From Phylloscopus collybita (taxonomy: Eukaryota; Chordata; Aves; Passeriformes; Phylloscopidae), in the NCBI GenBank assembly GCA_027886175.1, contig JAJNNQ010000023.1:11469501-11533500 (forward strand): a stretch of DNA of 64,000 bases, given 5' to 3'. The notes under the pieces are model-generated. The model was not told where the DNA came from. It did not search any database and saw only the letters and a program-made list of their open reading frames with translations. Shown here in pieces: positions 54,601 through 64,000 of this stretch. Position 1 is the stretch's first letter, and every line of letters begins with the position of its first letter. Made by a program: the position numbers and the translations under genes.

Positions 54601-55792
54601 GTCCCAACATGTCCCAACACCACTGGTCAGGCAGCAGGCTCTTGGTAGGGACAGGACATAAATATTTAAAAGCTGCAGCTAGAAGCAGTTCTAGCACTAA
54701 AAGTGCTGAGTTGCAGGCAGAAGGGAGCAGAGAGCTGAGTGCTCCTGCCAGGCTCCTCAGTGCCACCCTGAGCGTGGCTCCTTTTTTGTTGTTTTTGTCA
54801 CCAAAACCTCGGAGCTCCCTTGGGGCTGGATTCCCTCCCCTGACACATGCACAAGCTGCTGAGGTGAGCAGATGATGCTCCATGAAAACCACAGGAGTAT
54901 TTTGGGGAGATGGGACACTCCATATGGAGCCGTGGAGCGTGCTTGCAGCAGATTTGCCCATTCTGGGTCCTGCAGTTGAAAATACATAAGATGTCTAAAA
55001 AGTTGCCTTTTCCCAACAAAGTGCCTGTGTTTGTTGTCACTTGGGTCTTTTCTCTTTCTGAAAAGAGCTGTGGCAGCACCTCTAGAAGCCTCTCTGAGAA
55101 GGGTTGGAAACCAACACACCTGAAAAAAGATCCCTTTTTTAAGCTGGAGAAGAGGAATAGTGTGGGAGTTTTGTTAGCACAGGAGTGGGGATGCTTTTCC
55201 AGCCCTCTGCAAACGCACTTGGAGGCCCAGAGCTTCTTACCTTGGTCATTGTGATGGTTCCCAGCCCTGCCCCAAGGGATTCACCCCATGAACTTGCATT
55301 CCTGATGCTGCTCCAGCTCCAGAGGCAAAGCTCTGTCCCTGACAGGGAGTGAAAGCACAGGGCAGGCCCCAGCTGTGATGGCACAAGCAATTCTGAGTAA
55401 GAATTACTGCCCAGGAGTCCCTTCCTGCTGTCACTCACGTTTTGGGGGACTATTTTGGGGTGCATTTATGAGTTGGCAGCGTGGCCACCAGCAGCATCAT
55501 TAGATGAAATGTTGAGTCAGAGAAATTGCAGGAGCGTTCTTTTCGTTCGAGACGTGGACAGAGCTATAATTAAAAAAAAATAAAAAAAATCTGTTTCATT
55601 ACCTGTGGAGTTCCTTGGGGCCTGTCTGGGAATAGTTTAAGGGATTAGCATTATCAGCTGGAGCAGTGTTAGCAGGGAGAAGCAGATCCAGGAGGCTGGA
55701 GCTGTGCCACGCCAGATATTACGGGCTGTGGTGGCCAAGTGGTGAAGGCCATTGGGTGCAAGTTCCAGATCTGCTCATTGTGCAACAAGGTG

Positions 55793-55835
<43 letters not shown>

Positions 55836-57220
55836 CTTTGTCTTCCAAATCCACAATATTCTGCACTTGACAAGTGTGAATGGAAAACTGACTCCTGCTC
55901 AGTGGCCTTGGCTCAGTAAAAAGCAGATTGGAGAGGGGAAGTCTGGGGCTGTTGCCTGTAGGGCTTTCTCTTGCCTCAAAAGCCAGAATTAAACTCATCC
56001 TTCAAATCTCGCCATCCTTTTAAACTGGGGATTCCAAACACAGAGGGTTCATCCCACCGGGAAAGTCTCTGGGGTGCCAAAGCATTTCTGAGTCATCTTT
56101 CCTTTGGACACGGTGCAGAGAGATGCTGAACATCCTCTGTGGGAGCTCCAAGAAGCCACTGGTGCATCCTGGTCCCATGGTGCTGTCAAAGCTGTGGCAA
56201 ATCCCTCTGGATTTGCATCCCATCCTCAAGCAGGAGCCTGGATTTGTAGGGGCAGGGTCAGAGAAGGCATCAGGGGAGGCTCAGGGGTAGGAGCTCCTCT
56301 GGCTACATCCCCCAGGTGCTGTTGGAGCGGTGGCTCTGGCTTGTTGGGCTGCAAAATCTGCGTCCTGTGAAGCCTGATGCAAACAACCTCTGCAGCTGGG
56401 GTAGGGTTTCACATTTGTAAGAGAAAAAGCATTTTTTTCCCCTACTCGAGCAGGAAAACTTCACAGAGCTGAGCTGATCCAGTTTCTTGCCGGTGCTGTT
56501 TTGTTAGCCTACTTAGCCTGCAATTTTATAATCAAGGCTGGGTTTTCTTAGCCTGCACCCAAGCAGATCAAAAATCCTGAGAGGAACTGAAGCCCGAGCA
56601 GCAGCCACTTCTACTGCATTCAGATGAAAACAGTGGGGGGGGGGGGGGGAAGAAAGAAAGAAAAAACCCAGCAGAAGTTGCAGATGAGATGCCAAAGATA
56701 AGGCAGCAATAGAAAATCAGTGCAGGAGTCAACACTTCACTGTGACTGCAAGAAGAGGCCTTTAATGAAGGCTGAGTCAGCACGGACTTGGGAGCTGCTT
56801 TTGAAGGAGAATCTTTTTCTAAACAAAAAATATGTAATTGCACTCAATGAAAAATGCTTATCAGTGCCAAATGGCCTCAGAGCATCGTGTGGCTGCTCTG
56901 TGCAAGTCCCAGGCCGTGGTTTTGTGCCCGTGTTCATCCTGCAGTGGGGGCTGATCCCCGACTTCCGCTCTCCTGGGTTTTCAGCAGGGCTTATTTCACA
57001 CTCGAGCAACAAGTTATAAAAATTACAGCTTCACTCCATGGTATCATTCCTCTTACGAATGTTTATTGCTTCTCCAGTAGTTCAAGGTCAGATGTAGAAA
57101 ATGACTCAAAAGTCTTTTGTTGTTCTGGCAGCCTCTAAAGTGATGGAAGACCCAATCCAGCAAAGACAGACCTTCCCAGAGAGCTGGCACCAAAAGGGAA
57201 GGGAGAAAGAATATTTTAAA
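51700..57220. other. MAP2K6 intron 1, no gene recognised
   Basis: About 5.5 kb of largely unique sequence. Low-complexity spots: poly-T at 53348-53367 and 55797-55833, and G15 at 56635-56649. No MAP2K6 kinase-domain exon or other coding signal was found. Confidence 0.55.
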
Positions 57221-57224
57221 GGCA

Positions 57225-57475
57225 AACCCAGCATTGATTACTGATGTTTTAAAGTAGGTTTGGATTAGATGTTAAGAAAAAACCATTTCCTGTGAGGGTG
57301 GTGAAGCACAGGGTGCCCAGAGAGGCTGTGGCTGCCCCATCCCTGGAAGTGTCCAAGGCCAGGTTGGACCAGGCTTGGAGCCACCTGGGACAGTGGAAGA
57401 TGCCTTTGGAGTGAGATGAGCTTTTTAAGGTCTCTTCCAAGCCAAACCATTCCACGACTGGGTGATTCTTTCTGG
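57225..57475 (+). mobile_element. CR1-type LINE 3' fragment
   Basis: Reads GGATTAGATGTTAAGAAAAA, AGGCTGTGGCTGCCCCATCC, CTGGAAGTGTCCAAGGCCAG and ends GACTGGGTGATTCTTTC. A good CR1 tail in MAP2K6 intron 1. Confidence 0.85.
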
Positions 57476-59130
57476 ATTTGCTCCCTTCTGCCTGCCCTCA
57501 CGTCTTTGGTGTGCAGCAGCCGCAGTCAGGGCCCACGGGAGTCGCTGCCTCGAGTCCCTGCCCGTAGGAGGGGAGGCAATCCCTGCCAGCATCCCTGCCA
57601 AAGCTGGCCACACCAGCTCCGGAGGTGCTTTTGGCAGCAGCTCTGCCTGCAGGGTTTGTGCAGCACCAGGCACAGCCCTGGGCACTGCTCCTCCTTGCAG
57701 GGCACCTCTCCAGCGCTGGCAGCTGCCCCCGAGCCAGAGCCACACTTCCCAGCTTGGATTTCAACACAGCCCTTTTTCCTAGGGCTGCTTTAATTGCCGT
57801 GCAATTAGGGTCTCCAGTGCCGCAAAAGTATGGGGAAATAAAACCCAGTCTGGCTTTGTAAGGGCTGGGATTGATTTCTTCTCTCAAGCAGCTGATGCTG
57901 TGACCTTTTAGAAAGGAGCTGTCAGCTGTGGGGTTTGTGCATGTGACTGCCCAGGGTTAAAGCACAAATATGGGATATTTAGTGTAGTTTCACCCAAGGA
58001 GAGGAGCACCTGTAGGAGCTGAGAATAGCTAAAGGAAGAGACAGGGACTTTACCTGCTGTCATCAAAATGCCAAAACCCCTTTGGGCTAAGCTACATCTT
58101 AAGTAGATTTGTTTAAGCACTTGACAAAAACGCCTCGAGCAGAAGTCCAAGGCACAGCACGGGGCTCTGGCAGCCCTGGGGGTGCAGGGGGTCACCCCAA
58201 CCCCACAGGAGGAGGTCAGGGTCTGGCCAGTGGGAGCCAGAGGTGCAGGCACTGGTCTGACTGTGCTTTCCTTGCAGGTTTGGCAGTAGCAACAGGACAG
58301 GGAAGCTGCTGCTCCCAAATCCGAGCACCACAGAGGTTTGGGATGTGGAGATGTAGATAAATCCTGCAGTCAGTCCCCTCTTGCAGGTTTGCTTCTCTGA
58401 AGAGAAAGATGCTGCTGGTTAATGCAGAAGTTCCCTCCCAAGCAGACTTTGATACTTAACCGTGTTAATTAAGTGCTTTCAGAAACCACAAGATTGACCT
58501 TCACTGCTTGCCCACAGATTTTTCTCTCATTTAACAAGCAGAGGGTTGTCAGAGCAGCCTATTAAAGGAGAAGAAAGGCAGTGCTCTAATACTGTTGGGT
58601 TTTGACCTGTTCCAAAGTGTTTTTCTGCTTTTTAACTCCTCAGAGATGAAAACCACAATCCCCTAACAACCTGCCAGGAGAAACCAGGCTGAGTCAAGGA
58701 GTTCTTGGCTGAAATAAGGCATTAAATCTGATAAAATAGTGAACATACTTAAAATTTAAGTGTTTTAGGTATCTATACAATATGCCAAGACAACCATCAT
58801 ATCTACAGGTCCTTGTGCAGCCAGAGAGCTCTGCTCTGTGACATGGAACTGTCCTTTGGGAGAGACCCTCTAGAAAAAAATTAAGGCAAAGAACACAGGC
58901 TGGCTTCCTTACCTTTCCCAAGGACACCAGCAATTTGCTCATTGCTAATAAAACTTTGGAACATCTCCACAGAAAACTTGGATCCCTGCCAAGCAATCAG
59001 TTCTAGAAATTACCCAAAAGAGCAGATTGTGCATTGCATGGAAGGACATCCCACATCCCAAAGCAGCCCCCGACAGCAGCATCAGGACTGGAGGGACAGC
59101 CCAGAATAGCTCCTGGCAGCTGGGGAGGAT
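57476..59130. other. MAP2K6 intron 1, no distinct feature
   Basis: Unclassified intronic sequence. 58420-58600 is AT-richer with a TTAATTAAGTGC word, but I cannot assign a function. Confidence 0.5.
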
Positions 59131-59134
59131 GACA

Positions 59135-59398
59135 CAGGTGCTGCATTCAGAGGTGAGGAGAAACAAGTTGCTTTCTGGAGACAAGAAATGAATTGTTTCT
59201 TCACTGAAAGAGTGACTGGGCACTGGAATCGTGTGCCCAGGGAGGTGGTGGTGCCACTGTGGGTGTGTTTGACAAAGCCTGGACGTGGCTCCGTGCCGGG
59301 GTTTAGTTGGTGAGGAGGTGTTAGGTCATGGCTTGGACTTGGTGATCTCAAAGGTCTTTTGCAGCCTGGTTCATTCTGTGGTTCTGTGAATTGAGACA
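59135..59398 (+). mobile_element. CR1-type LINE 3' fragment
   Basis: Contains GTGCCCAGGGAGGTGGTGGT, TTTGACAAAGCCTGGACGTG, TGGACTTGGTGATCTCAAAG and a terminal TTCTGTGGTTCTGTGA, the CR1 tail repeat. Confidence 0.85.
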
Positions 59399-60671
59399 AG
59401 GCTGGATTGGCAGAGAGAAGGACCCCAGGGCTTGCACCTCTGCAGGTCCCTGTGGGATGACAAGAAGGGAATGTGCCCTGGGAATGTCGCCTTGCTCGGA
59501 GCCACCTGAGCACCTCAGACTTCCTCCCAGCATGACTTCAGCTCCATTCATGTCACCAGGCAGCTTCCTTTAGAGCCAGGCATGCCATTTTTTTTTTCCT
59601 TTCTTTTTTTTTCTTTCCCCTCAAAAACATTTGTTACTTCCCCCGCAAGAAATCAGGAGCTTTCTGTCTGATAAGGGGCTGGAACAGCTTCCTGCAGCAG
59701 GGGAGAATTCCTCCTCTGGCTCTTCCTGCACAGAGCCAGAACAATGCCAGCGCTTCCAGCGTCGCTTTACCTCGGATAATCTCATTTAGGGTCCATCCTG
59801 TGCAAGCATCTGCTGCCAAGGGGGGCTGCTTTTCCAGCACTTTGCATTAAAAACGTTTTTTTAAAAAGGCATTGCCACAGCAGGAAGGCAGGAGCCATCC
59901 TGAGCTTCACTCGGGGCTGATGCAGAGCAGGGCCCTCTTTGGAACACTAGGGGCTGAAGAATTTTTTTGTTTTCCCTTAAAGGAGAGGCTAAATAGAATT
60001 TTTTTTTTCATGTCTTCATCCTGAAAGTGCACGTGCACGTGGTAAACTCAGAGCATCCAAGTCCTTTTGCAGGACTCAGTGGGACTGAATGTGCTTGGTT
60101 GGGGTTGAGCACACACGTGTAAGAATTTACAAGGTTGGGATGTATTTTGTCCTGGTTGCTAAGTGGGGTGGATGTTATGGATCTGTGTTGATGATTTATT
60201 TATCCTGCTTCTCTTGGTTACTTTTTTTCCCCCGTTTCTGCTTTCAATTTTTCCCAGTTCTGCTTATCTGCTCATACACATGGAGAGCAGTATCCTTTTT
60301 GGGAGTGTGTGTGTGTAAGTGAAGCTACAGCCTCAAACCTCACATGGGGAGTTCTGTGGAGGTTTTGACTGAAAGGCTCATAAAGGGAAGTTTGTATTTT
60401 CAGCTTCTGCTTTAGAAGGCTGGGTGGAGAGATGTGACCTGACGGGCTTTGATCCATGTGGACATATGCAGAGAGAAAAAAATCCTTCCCACTTGTGTCA
60501 CTTTATTGGGAGGACGAGACTTACTGTCACAAGTCTGTCACAGTGCTGTGCTGTCATGGATTTCTTAAGAGTGTTTTCCAAATTGAGATAAAATTGTATG
60601 ATAAAACCTGGGGAAAGGCTTTTGTTCTTTATATATGGCTTGTGTTCTTTGTATGCCAGACAAGCAAGTGT

Positions 60672-61000
60672 GTGCTCTTCAGCCTGGAGGAGACTGAGCA
60701 GAGATCTCAGCAATCTGCAGCTTCTTCCCAAGGTGCAGCTCCAACCTGTTCTCTGTGACAGGGACAGGACCCAGGCAATGCTGGAGCTGTGTCAGTGGGA
60801 TTGGGATGGATTTTAGGGAAAGGTTCTTCCCCCGGAGGGTGCTGGGTGCTGCCCAGGCTCCCCAGGGAGTGGTCCCAGCCCTGAGGCTGCCAGAGCTGCA
60901 GGGGCAGGGTGGGATTGTTGGGGTGTCTGTGGAGGGCCAGGAGCTGGGCTGGGTAATCCTGATGGGTCCCTTCCAGCTCAGGTGGGTTCTGAGGAGCTGT
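60672..61000 (+). mobile_element. CR1-type LINE 3' fragment
   Basis: CTCTTCAGCCTGGAGGAGAC, GGTTCTTCCCCCGGAGGGTG, CTGGGTGCTGCCCAGGCTCC and CTGATGGGTCCCTTCCAGCT are CR1 tail words in the expected order. Confidence 0.8.
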
Positions 61001-63060
61001 CTGGCAGGTCGTGCTCTCTGACCTCTGGCTTAAAGGGGTTGGAACTTGAAAGGGCTTCCCTGGAAGCTGCATCCACCTTGCCCTGCACAGCCTGGAGCTC
61101 CTGGAGCCTCCCTCCTGTGCCAGCCTGCACTGCCCGGGTTGGCAGCACCCGGAGCTGGTGCCCGTGGTGGTGGGGCAGCTCCAGTCCTTGTCCCCCTGTG
61201 CTGGGGGCTCCTGGCACAGCCCTGGTGGCTGCTGGCAGTGCCATCAACAGGAGGGCAGCTCCTGCCAGGAGCTCCTGGCCTGCCCTGTGCTGGGGCAGTG
61301 CCCAGAGCTGCAGTGCTGCAGCCCTGGGTGGTTCAGAGGGGATGCAGGTTTGGGTCTCCTGCAGCTCCTGTGCCTTCTCCCTGGGAATGGTCTTCCTGGG
61401 TGCTTTTGAAGTAGGACCTACACTTTTTTTCTGGAGGTATTGCCAGCAGAGGGAGCAGGAGTTGGTTCCTCCCCTCTGCACTGGTCAGAGCTGTAAAATA
61501 CCATCTTTAATAACTGAGGTATAAAAACAAGCAAGTAAGCTCTTGCATCATTAAAGAGTAGCCTGAGAGCTGTGTGATGGTGTGGCACAAAGGCAGGATA
61601 AGCAAAGCCTTGACAGTGTTGAAACCTAATCACAGTATTTGGCTGAATCTTTTGCCAAAATTCCCCGTGGCAAAATGCAAGGAAGCAGATCCTCTCCTTC
61701 CATGCCAGAGCTGCTGGTGTTGTGGTGTTCCTCTCATGAAGGAAAACTCTGGGCTGAGTTGCCACCTAATTTCTGACCTGCACATGAATTAACACCGCCC
61801 TCCTGTTCATCAGGGCCTTCTGCAGAAGGTGAAGATGCTCAATAAAGAAGTGGCTTGTGACACATTCCTCTGTTTCCCTGGGTGTTCCCATCTGGCTGTA
61901 ACAGTTATTGATATTTAATCACTCAAAGCATGACCAAATCAATGGGCAGTTTTCTCTCTGTGGAGCACACATGGCTCATTTTATCCCAAGGTATCTTAGG
62001 AGCAGAAAATTTTAACTCCTGAGTTTTACATGCAAAGCACCAGCAGAAGGTATCTGCTGGCAGTGCAGTTGAAATGTCCACATTTACAATATGCAGAACA
62101 AACCCAATCTGTGCTTGGTAAAACAAGACTCCTGCAGCTGCCTGAAGCCCCTGGTGACAGAAATAAAACTTTACCTCACATTGCCCTGATTGGATTTTAT
62201 CCCAGCCTGCTGTGAGGGTGGTGGCACCAGGGATCATTCCACAGGGAAGGTGCTCAGTGAGCAAAAGCCTCTCTGGGGGGCAGTGGGGCTGCATTGGGTG
62301 TGGGGAGCAGGAGCTGGAGGATAAATCTCTGTGCATGCTCCTCTGGGGACAGTGACACCCCCGAGGGGCTGTTGGCTGAGCCCCCCGGGCGAGTCCTTCC
62401 CGACCCAGTCACTCCTTGTGATATCCAGGCCCTGCTTTTCCCATGGGTGAACCTGCTGGCTCCTTTGGGCTGGACAAGGCTCAGCACGTGCCCAGGGCTC
62501 TGCCAGGGTGCCAGGAGGCAGCATTGGGAGGGTGGTGGTGACACCCCAGTGTCCCTGTGTGGGGTGTCAGGCTGTCCCTCTTGGGGCTGAAAGCTGTAAC
62601 CCGGTGCCACGGCCAGGCCAGGAGTCTGGCACTGCCTTTACAGCCCTGATCCTGCCCAGCCTGGCACTTAGGCCAGCCTTAAAGCTCAGGCTGAGCCTGT
62701 GCTGGAGTGTGAGCAGCAGCAAGGCACGGAGCCCTCCCCGCTGTGCCCGCAGCAGCAGCAGCAGCAGCGAGCGAGTGGCAGTGTCACCTTCCCTTTCCAA
62801 AGCCCTTTGCATTTCCCCGTGCTGGCAGCACAGCTGACAGCTCCAGGAGGGCCTGGCTCGGGCAGTGGGTGCTGGCACTGCCAGCCTGGCTGCCCCTGCA
62901 GCCGGGGCAGAGGCAGGAGCTGGGCTGTGCTTTCAGGGGAGATGCAGCTCTGCTGCAGAGCTCCTGCTGTGCTGTTTCAAAACCCCTTTGCAAGATCTGC
63001 TGGGAGGAAATCCCAGCTGCACCGAGCCCCTTAGAAACCTGAGAAGCAATATTGGAGCTG
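61001..63060. other. MAP2K6 intron 1, no gene recognised
   Basis: About 2 kb of unique or diverged sequence. A short CAG repeat is at about 62743-62768. Confidence 0.5.
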
Positions 63061-64000
63061 GAGAGAGACCTTGAGCAAAAATGTGTCTGTGGGGTCTCTG
63101 ATGCGAGTGCATCTTGTCACCCTGAGAAAATTGGGATTTGGGGCTCCATGTGGCAGTGGGGAAAAGAGTTGAACTTGGTTATGTGGGTCCCTTCCCACTC
63201 AGGATATTTATAATTGTGGGGTGGGTTCTCTCCTGCTGGGAGCGGTGGGTTTGGGAAGTACAGAGGTGTTTGTAGCTGGGCTGGGGCTCATGGATTTTGG
63301 TCCTGCTGCCCTTGTGGCTGAGGCAGATGGAGCACCTGCGTTTGTGTTAAAATATGAGACAGTTGCTGCTGCCTGCTCAGGGTTGGTGTGGAAAGCTGGT
63401 CAGAGTCCCGTGGTCACTGATGGTGGTGTTCAGAGGTGAAATCTTGGTGGGGAAGGGGAAATAAAAAAAGCAGGTGGCGTACAGGGAGTGATGCCCAGCT
63501 CGTGGGCAAACCTGCAGCATCCCCTCTGTTCACCCAAGCTCTGGGAGCTTCATCCCTTCATCCATGGGGCTGCATGGAGAGCACCCACTGGCATGGCAGG
63601 GCCCCTGGGGAGACTTTTTAGGGTGCTGCTGCTGCCCTGAGGAGCAGAGCCCTCCCTGCCTGCTGTTGGAGGGGCAGAGCCAGGCCCAAAGGCTTGGGTG
63701 AGCCACATGCAGGAATATTTGGGAAGCTCTCAGCCCGCTGTGCTGCTGTTGCACTGCTGGCAGGTGTGTGTGGGAGGTGTCTGTGCCCCTGCCCACACAT
63801 CCCCTGTGCCCGGGCAGAGCCACGGCCAGGTGCTCTTTGGCACGGGGAGAACAGACACGGAGGTAGCGGCAGCAAAAGCAGCCTGGTCCTCCAAATCCTC
63901 CTGCACAAAAGCCCTTTTGTTCCCCCGGTGAATTCCAAGAGCTTTTCTCCAGTTTTGGTTCCAGCAAACTCCCACTGCAAGAAGACAGGCGAGGGCTGAA
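63061..64000. other. MAP2K6 intron 1, right edge
   Basis: A CR1-like scrap ending GGTCCCTTCCCACTCAGGAT is at about 63180-63205. The rest is unclassified intron and continues past the window. Confidence 0.45.

Noticed and set aside
50237..64000. Search for MAP2K6 exon 2 (GKKRNPGLKIPKEAF) and kinase exons
   Set aside because: No matching frame with splice sites seen; intron 1 appears to extend past the window.
1..64000. tRNA, rRNA, known microRNA or a new multi-gene defence or metabolic system
   Set aside because: No cloverleaf with A/B boxes, rRNA segment or known hairpin was recognised; content is two ordinary vertebrate genes plus repeats.

Overview
The window is a piece of a bird nuclear genome, most likely a songbird. 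The evidence is spliced vertebrate genes with short exons and GT-AG introns, many CR1-type LINE 3' ends, long terminal repeats of the avian endogenous-retrovirus kind, two CpG islands, and a very high load of GC-rich minisatellites. No plasmid, phage, bacterial operon or CRISPR array is present. Almost all long open frames are artefacts of tandem repeats that lack stop codons.

Layout. From position 1 to 28371 the minus strand carries most of ABCA5, a full-size ABC-A lipid transporter. I traced 26 consecutive coding exons, the last one cut by the left edge. They give about 1225 of an expected ~1640 residues: transmembrane domain 1, the complete first nucleotide-binding domain (Walker A, LSGGQ signature, Walker B, H-loop), and nearly all of transmembrane domain 2. 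Every junction keeps frame and the visible part looks intact. ABCA5 intron 1 runs from about 28381 to a candidate non-coding first exon at the CpG island around 34960-35325. From there to about 49780 is intergenic DNA with minisatellites, old repeats and an LTR. At 49785-50880 a second CpG island contains the start of a plus-strand gene, MAP2K6 (p38 MAP kinase kinase 6): a 16-base coding piece at 50221-50236. The rest of the window is the beginning of its large first intron. The order ABCA5 (minus) then MAP2K6 (plus) is the head-to-head arrangement known from other vertebrates.

The unusual part is the repeat landscape. At least 15 tandem arrays lie in the window, several within tens of bases of ABCA5 splice sites. 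Intron 1 holds an array built partly from pieces of ABCA5 exon 2, with splice acceptor included. Intron 5 holds a partial copy of exon 3 joined to an inverted scrap of the exon 2 donor junction. Both CpG-island promoters are flanked by minisatellites. These arrays, not a hidden protein system, are the main points worth checking. I found no tRNA, rRNA or recognisable small RNA gene, and no intact retroviral or LINE coding region.
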